The notes: generated by a model not told the origin, from the letters alone. DNA of 64,000 nt from JAZKFT01 sp965246935 (GCA_965246935.1 CBDFGC010000004.1:62001-126000); one strand, 5' to 3'. Counted from the stretch's first letter, positions 1 to 9,329 are shown. Numbers and translations: made by a program.

Positions 1-175
1 TATTAAACAGGCATTTATCGGTATTTACGGCAGAGATCTGCTGATGATAACCAACTTCCCGGCGTTCGACCCGGAAACAGCGGCGCTTAACGGCAATACA
101 CTTTTACCAGGTGTTGAAATGGGGCAGTTGCCATCTACCCGCACCATGGGCATAAACCTGACATTAAAGTTTTAA
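1..175 (+). CDS. SusC/RagA-like TonB-linked outer membrane receptor, C-terminal end only
   Basis: The reading frame is open from base 2 and stops with TAA at 173-175, giving the last 57 residues of a larger protein. The text ends in a run typical of the last barrel strands of SusC/RagA proteins: a STRTMGINLTLKF-type tail with a terminal aromatic residue. A SusD-like gene follows on the same strand, as expected for a SusC/SusD nutrient uptake pair. The 5' part lies outside the window, so the substrate cannot be inferred. Family call from the tail plus context. Confidence 0.75.
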   Translation, partial: IKQAFIGIYGRDLLMITNFPAFDPETAALNGNTLLPGVEMGQLPSTRTMGINLTLKF

Positions 176-235
176 GCAACCTGTGACCACCGGAACTTAA
201 GATCAGAAGGGTTATCACTCACCAAGCATATTTAA

Positions 236-331
236 GCGCCGGACTCCGTCCGGTGTTTACACGTCACTTATCTCACACCTGCATCCAGATTAAATAGTAG
301 TAACGCACCGACACCAGCCGGAGTCCGGCGC
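236..331. repeat. Imperfect inverted repeat between susC-like and susD-like genes
   Basis: Two 21-base arms (236-256 and 311-331) are reverse complements with two mismatches. Each arm contains the core GCGCCGGACTCCG. A third copy of the same core with two changes occurs at 13955-13974, more than 13 kb away. The motif is therefore a dispersed palindromic element rather than a local terminator. The 55 bases between the arms, and the DNA after them, contain two copies of CACTTATCTCA (near 266 and 353). Confidence 0.6.
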
Positions 332-440
332 CTGTTACATCAGCTACCACTTCACTTATCTCATATCCATCTGATAATTAAAAATAAAATAACACATAAA
401 CACTACGCCATAATGTGGCGCCTATTAATCAATACTAATT

Positions 441-1874
441 ATGAAATATTGTAAACTCATCCTTGCAGTGTTGGTATTAATTACCACCACTGCCTGCAAT
501 AAAGATTTTGAAGAAATAAATACCGATCCCAACCGCATAGATGCGATCAGCCCCGGCACCTTGCTCAATCCCATCATCTACAATATGGCCAGCTACAACA
601 TGCTACGTTGTGATGAGATTAATTTTCCGCTGATGCAGGTATTGCAAACGTATCCAAGTGCCTCCGGTGGTGTGCAGCGTTATGATTTATCAGACAATAT
701 CGGCAACGGTACCTGGAATACCTCTTACCTGTGGCTAAAGAATGTAAGGGAAATGTATGACGCTTCTATAAAAGCACAGGACGTAAATTACCAGGCTGTT
801 GCCATGACATTAAACGCATGGATTTACTCCAATCTTACCGACTTATTTGGCGATATACCGATGAGTGAAGCCAGCCGTGCAGAGGATGGAATTTTGCATC
901 CGAAGTTTGATGCCCAAAAAGATATATATACCAAACTGATTGCCGATCTGGATTCTGCCAACAACTTGTTCAATACATCCAAGACCATGATTTATGGAAC
1001 AGAAATCTTATTTGGCAATAATGTAACCCGTTGGAAAAAATTCTGTAATTCTTTGCAGATGCGGTTATTGCTCCGGGTAAGTAAAAAAGCAGAAATAAAT
1101 TCGATGGCAAGGCTGCGGGCCATCATGGATAACCCGACAAAATACCCGGTGTTTGCTGCTAATTCGGAAGCAGCCGTTTTACAGCTTACCGGCGTTACAC
1201 CATTAGCATCACCATGGGGCCGTGCAGTTGATTTTACTTCTTTTCGGGCTGCCGGTAAGTTTTTTATTGATACGTTGAATGCTTACACCGGTGACCCGCG
1301 GCTTGCCAAGTTTGCTTCACAGGCCCGCAGCGTTCCGGCTAATGCTGTTATCGGTTACCAGGGTATACCGGGTGGTTACGCCGGTACGGAACAATTCAAT
1401 TTTACACCATCTATTTTAAACCAGGCATTAGTTACAGCGCCGCTAATCTGCCCGGTGATGTTTTATAGCGAAGTAGAGTTTATTAAAGCAGAGGTGGAAC
1501 TATCATTCAATAACGCTACGGCTGCGAAGGCGGCATACGAAAGAGCTGTGAAAGCAGCTATTGAGCAATGGGGATTAGTAATGCCAACTACCTATTTTAA
1601 CGATCCTGATGCTGCTTATAACGGAACATTGGCCCGCATACAAATGCAAAAATATTATAGTTTATTTTTCTGCGATTTTCAGCAATGGTTTGAGTGCCGC
1701 CGCACCGGTTTCCCGGTGTTGCCACCTAATAATGGAATGAGCAATAATAAAATACTACCCTCCCGGTTGGAATATCCGCTTCCGGTACGTACCACTAACA
1801 GTGAAAACTATGCAAAGGTGGTACAGGCAATGGGTGCAGATGACATCAACACGAAGGTTTGGTGGCAGCAGTAA
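441..1874 (+). CDS. SusD/RagB-like nutrient-binding outer membrane lipoprotein (SusD-like_2 type)
   Basis: This 477-residue protein has a lipoprotein signal: a hydrophobic segment at residues 5-18 ends at a lipobox TTAC with Cys19. The mature start, NKDFEEINTDPNR, is the classic opening of SusD-like proteins. The rest fits the helical TPR-like SusD fold, and the length is normal. SusD proteins sit on the cell surface as lids on SusC barrels and bind glycans or other nutrients. It directly follows the susC-like tail, with 265 bases between that hold an inverted repeat. The substrate is unknown; the phosphoesterase downstream might process a phosphorylated ligand (inference). Confidence 0.9.
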   Translation: MKYCKLILAVLVLITTTACNKDFEEINTDPNRIDAISPGTLLNPIIYNMASYNMLRCDEINFPLMQVLQTYPSASGGVQRYDLSDNIGNGTWNTSYLWLKNVREMYDASIKAQDVNYQAVAMTLNAWIYSNLTDLFGDIPMSEASRAEDGILHPKFDAQKDIYTKLIADLDSANNLFNTSKTMIYGTEILFGNNVTRWKKFCNSLQMRLLLRVSKKAEINSMARLRAIMDNPTKYPVFAANSEAAVLQLTGVTPLASPWGRAVDFTSFRAAGKFFIDTLNAYTGDPRLAKFASQARSVPANAVIGYQGIPGGYAGTEQFNFTPSILNQALVTAPLICPVMFYSEVEFIKAEVELSFNNATAAKAAYERAVKAAIEQWGLVMPTTYFNDPDAAYNGTLARIQMQKYYSLFFCDFQQWFECRRTGFPVLPPNNGMSNNKILPSRLEYPLPVRTTNSENYAKVVQAMGADDINTKVWWQQ

Positions 1875-2206
1875 TCCACCTCCCGCCCTCTCCGCGGGTG
1901 GAATGCACTTAGCAAGTTAAAAATTAATCGTGACAATGGGTTTATGAGGATGCAATCAGCAAAACATTTACAGCCATCCTGCATGCAGGTACTTCTACCC
2001 CACGGGGTTTTCTAATTTTAACCTAGCGACTTCTATCTATAATTGTTTGAAAGCTACCATGAAAATATACAATAAAATGGAGCGTCGCCAATGTCGCTGT
2101 CTTGTAAAATATAATTGCCGATTTACAAAAAGAAAAAATTCGGAAATGATGCTTTGAGTATTTAAAATCACAAATCCTAATTCATAAATCACAAATTACA
2201 TCATAC
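1875..2206. other. Gene-free stretch between susD-like and phosphoesterase genes
   Basis: No convincing ORF is present in 332 bases. A short hairpin (TCCACC/GGTGGA, 1875-1902) follows the susD stop. At 2058-2098 lies a 41-base segment whose two blocks (CATGAAAATATAC and CGCCAATGTCGCT) recur with identical 28-base spacing at 9512-9552, so it is a fragment of a dispersed repeat. The last 50 bases are A/T-rich, with repeated AAATCACAAAT-like words that recur near 63.68 kb. Confidence 0.5.
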
Positions 2207-3679
2207 GTGGAAAGAAGAAACTTTCTTAAAAACTTAGGTCTTATTTCAGCAGCACCGGTGCTTCCGGGTATTGCAATGGCTGCTGTCAATAGCAATTTTA
2301 CAAACGTAAACATACAAGGTAAAGTTAGCAGCGGCGGAAAAGGAATTGCAAAAGTAGCCGTCAGCGATGGATACAATGTGGTATTTACGGACAATGATGG
2401 AACCTATCGTTTTGCATCGCATTATGCTGCTGAATATGTGTTTCTATCGGTGCCGGCCGGTTACGAAATACCGCATGAAAAAGGTATTGCCCGCTTTTAT
2501 CAGAAGATCGATAAAACTGTATCTCAACAACGGATTGACTTTATTTTAAATGCATTGCCACAGGACGATAACAAACATGCTTTTATCCTTTGGGGCGATA
2601 CACAGATACAAAGCAAGCAGGATGCAGAACAATTGAAAACAATAGCTGCCCCGGATACCAAAGCGGCCATTGCTACGCTGGGCAATCAGCCCGTACACGG
2701 CATTGCCTGCGGCGACCTGGTGTTTGATCGTTTTGAATTATTTGAAGATTATAAACAGGCAGTTGCAACTACCGGCATTTCTTATTATCAGCTTATAGGC
2801 AATCATGATATGGATTATACTGCCCGTACAGATGATGGTTCCCAGGCTACTTTTAAATCGCATTTCGGGCCTACGTATTACTCATTCAACCGGGGTAAAA
2901 TTCATTATGTTGTGTTGGATAATGTGTTTTTTATTGGCCTGGCCCACCGTTACATTGGTTACATCACCGAAAATCAGTTAAGCTGGCTGGAAAAGGATTT
3001 ACAACATGTACAAAAAGGAAGTACACTGGTAGTAAGCCTGCACATTCCCACATTCAATAAAATATCCGCCACAAGCAATCCCAAGGAAGAGGAATTAGGC
3101 AGCATGACCAGCAACCGGGAAGCATTGTATACTTTGCTGAAAGATTATAAAGTGCATTTTATGAGCGGCCATACCCACTTTAATGAAAACTGGGAACGGG
3201 GTAATATGATGGAGCATAACCACGGTACGGTATGTGGTGCCTGGTGGAGCGGCCCCGTTTGCGGCGATGGCACACCCAATGGGTACGGTGTGTACCAGGT
3301 AAACGGTGACGAAATTAGCTGGTATTATAAATCTACCGGTTTTAATAAAGATCACCAGGTAGCCATTTACAAAAAAGGGGCTATTGCAGATAAGCCTAAT
3401 GATATAGTAACCAACGTGTGGAACTGGGATGATAAATGGAAAGTAGAATGGCTGGAGGATGGTAACAGTAAAGGCTTTATGACACAATACACAGGACTTG
3501 ATCCGCAGGCAGCGGAACTGTACCTGGGACCAGCTATACCGGTTGTGCACAAATGGGTAGAACCGGTGATTACCGATCATTTATTTATAGCTACACCATC
3601 GGCTGCTGCAAAAGAAATAACCGTAAAAGCAACTGACCGTTTTGGCAATGTGTACATGCAAACAATGAAACTTTCATAA
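2207..3679 (+). CDS. Secreted calcineurin-like metallophosphoesterase
   Basis: The 490-residue protein starts at GTG (2207); no ATG gives as good an N-terminus. The start is Tat-like (ERRNFLKNLG followed by a hydrophobic segment to about residue 25). Residues 35-110 look like the carboxypeptidase-regulatory-type N-domain of this family. The catalytic domain follows with all metal-binding motifs: GDTQ near 129, GDLVFD near 168, GNHDMD at 198, a histidine in LHIP near 281 and GHTH near 322. A C-terminal beta domain covers about 380-490. This is the three-part architecture of Bacteroidota periplasmic phosphoesterases. It may act with the upstream SusC/SusD pair (inference). An intrinsic terminator follows at 3779. 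Confidence 0.88.
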   Translation: MERRNFLKNLGLISAAPVLPGIAMAAVNSNFTNVNIQGKVSSGGKGIAKVAVSDGYNVVFTDNDGTYRFASHYAAEYVFLSVPAGYEIPHEKGIARFYQKIDKTVSQQRIDFILNALPQDDNKHAFILWGDTQIQSKQDAEQLKTIAAPDTKAAIATLGNQPVHGIACGDLVFDRFELFEDYKQAVATTGISYYQLIGNHDMDYTARTDDGSQATFKSHFGPTYYSFNRGKIHYVVLDNVFFIGLAHRYIGYITENQLSWLEKDLQHVQKGSTLVVSLHIPTFNKISATSNPKEEELGSMTSNREALYTLLKDYKVHFMSGHTHFNENWERGNMMEHNHGTVCGAWWSGPVCGDGTPNGYGVYQVNGDEISWYYKSTGFNKDHQVAIYKKGAIADKPNDIVTNVWNWDDKWKVEWLEDGNSKGFMTQYTGLDPQAAELYLGPAIPVVHKWVEPVITDHLFIATPSAAAKEITVKATDRFGNVYMQTMKLS

Positions 3680-3778
3680 GCTGGTTAATCGTATAAACTC
3701 CAATTTATACTCTTTTTCGAGTAAAACAGTGCAATGAATAAACTTAAACATTGCACCTTCTCCTGCAAAATGCAGTAT

Positions 3779-3809
3779 AAAGCCGGTTTTTTAAAAAGAA
3801 CCCGGCTTT
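3779..3809 (+). terminator. Intrinsic terminator after phosphoesterase gene
   Basis: AAAGCCGG (3779-3786) pairs with CCGGCTTT (3802-3809) around a 15-base A/T-rich loop, and the T-rich tail TGTATTTT follows. It lies 100 bases past the stop codon on the same strand and before the transporter gene. Confidence 0.7.
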
Positions 3810-3921
3810 TGTATTTTAATAAACCACATGACATATATCTACGGTAGTTTCCTTCAAAACTTTTCCACTTTAAAATTCCTTGTTTTTGTAATCAAGCAAA
3901 CCATTTCCTACATTGCGCAGC

Positions 3922-5430
3922 ATGAATGAACCAGCTTCTGCCAAAACCATCCGCAGCGTTATTTTCTCCTCATCGCTGGGAACCCTTATTGAGTGGTACG
4001 ACTTTTATATTTTCGGCAGCCTGGCCGTGGTCATTTCTGAAAAGTTTTTTCCATCAGGTAATGCTACGGCGGCATTCCTAAGTACGCTGGCTACGTTTGC
4101 CGCAGGCTTTATTGTACGTCCGTTCGGAGCGTTGTTTTTTGGCCGCCTCGGTGATCTCATTGGCCGTAAATCTACCTTTTTGCTGACGCTGGTGTTAATG
4201 GGCGGATCTACTTTTTTAATTGGCTGTATTCCGGGCTACGCTACCATTGGTGCGCTGGCGCCTATACTGGTATTAGTACTGCGTTTGCTGCAGGGGCTGG
4301 CGCTGGGCGGCGAATACGGGGGGGCGGCTACCTATGTGGCCGAACATGCACCTGCGAACCGGCGGGGATATTATACGGCCTGGATACAAACAACGGCCAC
4401 GCTGGGCTTGTTCGTTTCCTTAATTGTAATTATCAGTGTACAAACGACATTGAGCAAACAAGCGTATAACGACTGGGGCTGGCGGCTACCGTTCCTGTTG
4501 TCTATTTTACTGGTAGTGGTATCCATCATTATTCGGATGCGGATGAAAGAGTCGCCGCTGTTTGCCAAACTGAAGGCGGAAGGTAAAACATCCACCAACC
4601 CATTAAAAGAAAGCTTTGGGAAACGGGCTAATTTTAAGATGGTATTGCTGGCGCTTTTTGGCGCTACCATGGGCCAGGGCGTAGTATGGTACACCGGTCA
4701 GTTTTACGCCCAGTCGTTTATACAAAAAACCTGTAATATTGATCCGGTGCAAAGCAATACCTGGATTGGGATTGCCCTGCTGCTGGCCACGCCCGGCTTT
4801 GTATTTTTCGGATGGCTGAGTGATAAATGGGGCCGCAAGGGTATTATGATGACCGGCCTGCTGCTGGCAGTACTATTGTACCGGCCTATCTTTCAAAAAA
4901 TATATGAAGTATGCAGTGTAAAAAACCGGGTAGAGAACGTACAGGAAGTAAAAATAAACAAAGTGCTGAATGCGGAGTTTACTACTTCCGATACCGTACG
5001 GACTTTTACAGATGGCACCGTTTTACATATTGAGAAAAAAGTAAGTGCAAGTGCAGATGTGCAGCCAACTACCAAACGAACCATTACGTTAGGCAGTGAT
5101 GCCCGGTGGAAAATTATCGGGCTGGTATTTATATTAGTGCTTTTTGTAACGATGGTTTACGGGCCGATTGCAGCGTTTCTGGTAGAGCTTTTCCCGACCA
5201 AAATCCGCTACACCAGTATGAGTTTACCTTATCATATTGGCAACGGCGTATTTGGCGGGTTGGTGCCGTTTATTGCCACCCGTTTGGTAGATGCTACCCG
5301 CCCTGCCGCCGGTGCTGCTCCTGCCGATCCGCTGGCGGGATTGTGGTACCCGATTATTGTAGCATCGCTATGCTTTGTAATCGGGATGGTGTATTTGCGA
5401 AAAGGAATAGATAAAGAGGTAATGGATTGA
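3922..5430 (+). CDS. MFS transporter, metabolite:H+ symporter (MHS) family
   Basis: About 502 residues with some twelve membrane segments. The MHS signature is clear: EWYDFYIFG in TM1, RPFGALFFGRLGDLIGRK in loop 2-3, and GGEYGGAATYVAEH. The family imports organic acids or osmolytes with protons (KgtP/ProP/ShiA relatives). The ATG at 3922 is preferred; an in-frame TTG at 3913 adds three residues. Odd feature: about 75 hydrophilic residues (roughly 325-400) sit in the second half, between the GIMMTGLLLAVLLYRPIF and IGLVFILVLFVTMVYG helices. The small membrane gene at 5535 follows closely and may be a partner. Confidence 0.88.
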   Translation: MNEPASAKTIRSVIFSSSLGTLIEWYDFYIFGSLAVVISEKFFPSGNATAAFLSTLATFAAGFIVRPFGALFFGRLGDLIGRKSTFLLTLVLMGGSTFLIGCIPGYATIGALAPILVLVLRLLQGLALGGEYGGAATYVAEHAPANRRGYYTAWIQTTATLGLFVSLIVIISVQTTLSKQAYNDWGWRLPFLLSILLVVVSIIIRMRMKESPLFAKLKAEGKTSTNPLKESFGKRANFKMVLLALFGATMGQGVVWYTGQFYAQSFIQKTCNIDPVQSNTWIGIALLLATPGFVFFGWLSDKWGRKGIMMTGLLLAVLLYRPIFQKIYEVCSVKNRVENVQEVKINKVLNAEFTTSDTVRTFTDGTVLHIEKKVSASADVQPTTKRTITLGSDARWKIIGLVFILVLFVTMVYGPIAAFLVELFPTKIRYTSMSLPYHIGNGVFGGLVPFIATRLVDATRPAAGAAPADPLAGLWYPIIVASLCFVIGMVYLRKGIDKEVMD

Positions 5431-5534
5431 TGGTCGTGAATCGTCAATCGTGAATGATTGATGCGGTTTTAGGTTTCAAATCTTTTTGGTTGTCCGTGGT
5501 CTGTCGCCCATTGTCACTAATAAAAACTACTATT

Positions 5535-5786
5535 ATGCCTGCTGTGAAAAAATTATTAGGATTTATCTGGTTGATTATAGGGCCCGTTATTTTAGCAGGG
5601 CTGGTGTACCGGGCCGTGCACGAATTTACGATTGCCAAACCGGCGCAGTTGAGTGAGCTATATGTTTTCTGGCCGGTAATTCTGGTTATTTTTATTCCGA
5701 TTGCGATTGGGTTCAGCATATTCGGCTGGTATAGTTTAAAGGGATTATATAACAGGTTACCAGTTAGCAGCGTGGAAATAGAATAG
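5535..5786 (+). CDS. Small two-helix membrane protein next to MHS transporter
   Basis: This 83-residue protein starts at ATG 5535; the same frame is open upstream, but that part is not protein-like. It has two hydrophobic segments (about residues 6-24 and 43-66) separated by RAVHEFTIAKPAQLSELYVF. It resembles the short membrane proteins (I recall a DUF6814-type family) often found beside MHS transporters in Bacteroidota. It could be an accessory subunit of the upstream carrier (inference from position: 104 bases, same strand). Confidence 0.65.
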   Translation: MPAVKKLLGFIWLIIGPVILAGLVYRAVHEFTIAKPAQLSELYVFWPVILVIFIPIAIGFSIFGWYSLKGLYNRLPVSSVEIE

Positions 5787-5798
5787 TGTTGCAATAAC

Positions 5799-6347
5799 AT
5801 GACAACTCAGCCAAAACATAACGTTACTGTTGAAAGAGCCATTGACCTGCTAAAAGGCGGACAACCTTTATTAAACCTTTATATTGATGGCGAAATTACT
5901 ATTGAATCCAACGAAACCTGGAGTAAAGAAATTGTAATTGATAACTGCATTGTTGATTATTTTTCGGGTAGTATGACACAGTTTGACAAACCTTTAAAAT
6001 TCACAAACGCTCATTTTAATAAATGTCAATTTGTTTCTACCTGTTTTTTGAGTGGGCTGACAATTGAGAACTGTACGTTTGCCAGCCATTTGGATTTTCA
6101 GGCAGGGGGGCATAACAAAACAGGGAAACCAGTAAGTTTAATAAACAATGACTTTGCTGACTTCGTCAACTTTTTTGATTGCTGGTATGAAAGTGAAGTG
6201 ACAATCATCAACAATAGATTTCAGAAAGGAACCAACTTATTAGGAAAGCCTCACAAAATTCCAGTGACCTTTAACATTCTGCCAATTGTTAATAACAATT
6301 TCGGGCGACTTGATTTTGACGATGAAGGATATAAAACTAATTCCTAA
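5799..6347 (+). CDS. Hypothetical protein with pentapeptide/beta-helix-like repeats
   Basis: This 182-residue protein has no signal peptide. From about residue 30 to 170, hydrophobic and Asn/Cys-rich rungs recur about every 20 residues: IVIDNCIV, FTNAHFNKCQF, LTIENCTF, SLINNDF, VTIINNRF, PIVNNNF. This pattern fits a pentapeptide-repeat or right-handed beta-helix fold. It lies 12 bases after the small membrane gene, so it may be co-transcribed. Function is not recognised. Confidence 0.6.
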   Translation: MTTQPKHNVTVERAIDLLKGGQPLLNLYIDGEITIESNETWSKEIVIDNCIVDYFSGSMTQFDKPLKFTNAHFNKCQFVSTCFLSGLTIENCTFASHLDFQAGGHNKTGKPVSLINNDFADFVNFFDCWYESEVTIINNRFQKGTNLLGKPHKIPVTFNILPIVNNNFGRLDFDDEGYKTNS

Positions 6348-6352
6348 AATGT

Positions 6353-6380
6353 AGGGAATGTAGTGGCTACCATATTCCCT
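6353..6380. terminator. Hairpin between convergent genes, probable bidirectional terminator
   Basis: AGGGAAT (6353-6359) pairs with ATTCCCT (6374-6380), with an inner GTAG/CTAC stem. T-rich DNA follows on the plus side. It sits in the 36-base gap between two converging stop codons. Confidence 0.55.
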
Positions 6381-6383
6381 TTC

Positions 6384-8384
6384 TTACACCTGCTTTTCCT
6401 TCTTTTCCTCCACTGGTGGCGGTTCAATTTCCTGGGCGCCGCTGCTACCGAAAATACGTTTGGCTAATTCTTTGCCGGCGCCTTTTGCTTCCTTAAAAAA
6501 GAAAATGTTCTGTGTTACTTTTGAAATATTATTACCACTCCGCACATTCACAATCGCCTGGTATTTAATTCCTTTTTTCTGGAAACTAACCGTTGCTGTG
6601 ATCGTATTTGCATCAGCGTCATCCACAAAGCGGATGTTGGCATCTTTTAATTCCTCAATGGCATCTTTGGTTACCTCGTCATCATTGCCTGCTACCGTTA
6701 GTTTCACTTTGGGTGCAAGGCCGCTGTATTGTACCAGTTGCGGAAAATGCTCATACAACATATTCAGGTAAGTATCCCGTTTTGTGTCTTCTCCATTATC
6801 ATCATAAGCACGGGCAAGTCCTTCATACATACGGCTCATAAACAACTTTTCATGGGCTGTATCTAACATCGTATTGTTCAGCAAGTCTTCATAACCGGTA
6901 CGGGCTTCTTTTTTGTTGCCATCTTTCCATTCCAGTTCTGTTTTAAACAGCTGGAAATACCGTTTGATGTTTTTACGTGGATCGGCAGCAAGGTAATTAT
7001 CCATTTTTTTAATAAAGAAACCAGTGCTGAAATCTTTCAGCAGGTACCAGGCTTCATCAAACGTAGTGGTGCCTTCAGCACAAAACAATTCATATACAAT
7101 CCGTTCCCTTTCCGGGTTGGTAGCTAACTTGGTAGCCATCAGGTATTGGTGTGTGTACTTATCTACCGTAAGCCCGGTAATTTCGTATAATGCCGATGGG
7201 GAGTACCACCAGCCTTTGTCCAGGAATTTTACCTGGGCAATTTTCATGTTGTACCATACCAGACGGAGCAGCCCGGCCGTAAAATCATATTGCTGTTGGG
7301 TAAGTGTTGTACCAATATGAATTTCTTTAAATTCCTGTGCTTTAGTGATGGTAGCATCGGCACTGTCCAACTGGCCATCGTACAGGTAGCCACGGGCCAG
7401 TGCCAGGTTGTACCAGCCAAAACCAGGGGTGGTATTGCTGGCCTCAATGGCTTCGTTGGCAATACTCATTGCCTGCTTGGTATCGCCGGCATAAATGCGG
7501 AGGGTAGGAATATAGTAAAATGGCTCCCGCAAAAATTTCTGATCGCCGTATTTGTATTTGTCCTTCTCGAAATCTTCCTGTGACTGAGCAAATTCACCAA
7601 TTTCACTTTTCATACCGCCGTAATTGTTCCAACTGATGTAACCACTGGTTTTCATCTGGTTGTAATAGTATTCGCTGCTATCGTAGTTTTTCTGGTAGCA
7701 TTGCAATAGTGCCAGGTAATGGTATACAAACTGCCTATCCTGCTGGTCGCTGCCGGGGCCCCACCACTGCTCCACCGTAGCCTTATTCCGGTTGATAAAA
7801 GCAAACGCATTATAGCAATGCTGCAGGGCCAGCTTTTCGTTTTCTTCTACCGAGTTGCGCAGCCAGCTATGCTCTTTATTCGTATAGAACCGATTGCGGT
7901 GTACTGTCCACGCCCGGAACTGGTTAACGCCGAGAAAATCCCGTTTAAAATTGTAGTGGTCTACGCGGTCCAGCACCCACATGCTACTGTCCGGCACTTC
8001 CAGGTTTTCGTACACATCCCGCAGGGTACGGGCCAACACCATAAAGTCGTTGTACTTCATGTTATTCTGCATAAAGAACTGCGGATTGCTATACAGATTG
8101 GCCAGTACGCCTTTGTAATCTTTTTCCAGCAGGAAAAATGCCTTCAGCAAATCGGGCAGCACATTGCGGTAGCCGGGCACATCAGCGCTACGGTCGTACT
8201 TGAACATGCCGGTGTACATCCAGCCCACATAGTAGGTACTGTCCAGCCGGATAAATTCCCGGCCGCGGGGCAGGGCATCTTTATCGGTCATGCTTACGCC
8301 GGCCCGTTTGGCATCAATCTCGTAGCGGGCGCCAGCGTTTTGGGCGTGCGCCAGTTGGGTGAATGATGCTAGCACCAAAAGCAT
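6384..8384 (-). CDS. Secreted TPR-like repeat protein of the MoxR/transglutaminase cluster
   Basis: Starting at the ATG at 8384, the protein has 666 residues and begins with a clean signal peptide (MLLVLASFTQLAHAQ). The frame is open up to 8474, but those 30 codons translate a palindromic repeat and are probably not coding. The body is alpha-helical with repeated Tyr/Leu/Ala patterns (for example YNLALARGYLYDGQLDSA and YEGLARAYDDNGEDTKRD), as in tetratricopeptide proteins. Residues from about 565 form a small beta domain, and the tail is charged (PPPVEEKKEKQ). It is the last gene of the minus-strand MoxR/DUF58/transglutaminase group and may be its envelope substrate or scaffold (inference). 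No named family recognised. Confidence 0.65.
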   Translation of the reverse strand: MLLVLASFTQLAHAQNAGARYEIDAKRAGVSMTDKDALPRGREFIRLDSTYYVGWMYTGMFKYDRSADVPGYRNVLPDLLKAFFLLEKDYKGVLANLYSNPQFFMQNNMKYNDFMVLARTLRDVYENLEVPDSSMWVLDRVDHYNFKRDFLGVNQFRAWTVHRNRFYTNKEHSWLRNSVEENEKLALQHCYNAFAFINRNKATVEQWWGPGSDQQDRQFVYHYLALLQCYQKNYDSSEYYYNQMKTSGYISWNNYGGMKSEIGEFAQSQEDFEKDKYKYGDQKFLREPFYYIPTLRIYAGDTKQAMSIANEAIEASNTTPGFGWYNLALARGYLYDGQLDSADATITKAQEFKEIHIGTTLTQQQYDFTAGLLRLVWYNMKIAQVKFLDKGWWYSPSALYEITGLTVDKYTHQYLMATKLATNPERERIVYELFCAEGTTTFDEAWYLLKDFSTGFFIKKMDNYLAADPRKNIKRYFQLFKTELEWKDGNKKEARTGYEDLLNNTMLDTAHEKLFMSRMYEGLARAYDDNGEDTKRDTYLNMLYEHFPQLVQYSGLAPKVKLTVAGNDDEVTKDAIEELKDANIRFVDDADANTITATVSFQKKGIKYQAIVNVRSGNNISKVTQNIFFFKEAKGAGKELAKRIFGSSGAQEIEPPPVEEKKEKQV

Positions 8385-8409
8385 GGTGATTATTGCCCTC
8401 ACCTCCCGG

Positions 8410-8435
8410 CCTCCTCTCCACAGGTGGAGAGGAGG
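8410..8435. repeat. Perfect palindromic hairpin element, copy 1
   Basis: CCTCCTCTCCAC (8410-8421), loop AG, then the exact complement (8424-8435). The flanks also match those of the copy at 10726: CTCAC-CTCCCGG on the left, GGTGCC and TTGTTGAT on the right. It lies just upstream of the secreted repeat-protein gene. Confidence 0.75.
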
Positions 8436-8474
8436 TGCCCCTGTGTGACTTTGTTGATTTCCTCTGTTTGACAT

Positions 8475-8795
8475 ACTTTATTTTCCTTCTTACTTTCTTT
8501 ATATTTTATCGTTTTTCTTTTTAAGACCAGCTTTTAGTACAATGATGAAGCAGCATTGACGACAGTTTACCCCGATTATTTCGGGGCTTCGTTGTTTTGT
8601 ATATTTTCATGGCATCTGCCCGCTGCGTAGCTTCTTGCAATACATGTAAAGTTCAAAGCTTTTGTGGCTACCTGCTTTTGGAAAGTTCTTAAACTTTCCA
8701 AAAGGTTTGTTTAGAAGATTATAGTTTAAAAACTACGAAGAACATAAGGCTATATAATCAGAGACTTCGTAGAGCGAATTATTTATCGGTAAAAA
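8475..8795. other. Gene-free stretch with hairpins and dispersed repeat fragments
   Basis: No ORF is supported in 321 bases. It holds a short CCGATTATTTCGG hairpin, a reverse copy of the CATGAAAATATAC word (8599-8611) seen at 2058 and 9512, and a perfect 13-base inverted repeat at 8675-8704. Confidence 0.5.
8675..8704. repeat. Perfect inverted repeat with 13-base arms
   Basis: CTTTTGGAAAGTT (8675-8687) and AACTTTCCAAAAG (8692-8704) flank the loop CTTA. It resembles the 9415 hairpin in having AAGTT/AACTT-type outer arms, but the loop differs. A U-tract is weak on either strand, so a dispersed repeat is more likely than a simple terminator. Confidence 0.6.
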
Positions 8796-9329
8796 TTAAA
8801 ACTTTTTAGTAACATGTTTTACCATAATAGGTATCTTAAAATTTACCAGGTGTTCTAAATACCCAGCTAACTCATTATTAAGATATACATCACGGTTCTG
8901 TTTATAAATAATTGTTTTATCACCTCTAATTTTCCAAACATTAAATTTCAAGCTGTCCTTTTCAGTTGTAATAAATGTGATATTAGTTTCCCAAATTCTA
9001 CTTGGATGTGCCGGTGAATATATCAGTACATTTTTAAACATGTTTGTCAAAGTATCAACTAATAGGTTGTTAGAAATTTCAAATAATGTATCAACTATGT
9101 TTACATCATAATCAGACACTATTGGAGATATTATGACTTTAGTAACTCTTTTATCTTTTAAAGGTTTAAGCAAATTCCATTTTCCCCAAACACCAGAAGG
9201 AACAAAATAAATACCTACACTAAAGAAGAAAGCAAGAAAAAACCAAATCTGATGTTTTTTTCTTTTACTAAACTTGAAAGCAATAGCACAAACAATAAAA
9301 AAGATAAATGGAATCAACTGAAGTGTCAT
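8796..9329 (-). CDS. Hypothetical membrane-anchored protein
   Basis: This 177-residue protein has two hydrophobic helices at the N-terminus (about 3-18 and 28-46) separated by a basic loop FSKRKKHQ. The remaining 125 residues are soluble and beta-rich. The DNA is clearly more A/T-rich than the flanking MoxR and transglutaminase genes, so it may be a later arrival. It sits between moxR-like and repeat-protein genes on the same strand, bordered by repeats on both sides. No family recognised. Confidence 0.6.
   Translation of the reverse strand: MTLQLIPFIFFIVCAIAFKFSKRKKHQIWFFLAFFFSVGIYFVPSGVWGKWNLLKPLKDKRVTKVIISPIVSDYDVNIVDTLFEISNNLLVDTLTNMFKNVLIYSPAHPSRIWETNITFITTEKDSLKFNVWKIRGDKTIIYKQNRDVYLNNELAGYLEHLVNFKIPIMVKHVTKKF

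Noticed and set aside
3095..3580. 161-codon antisense ORF in the phosphoesterase gene
   Set aside because: The plus frame carries all catalytic motifs; this is a shadow ORF.
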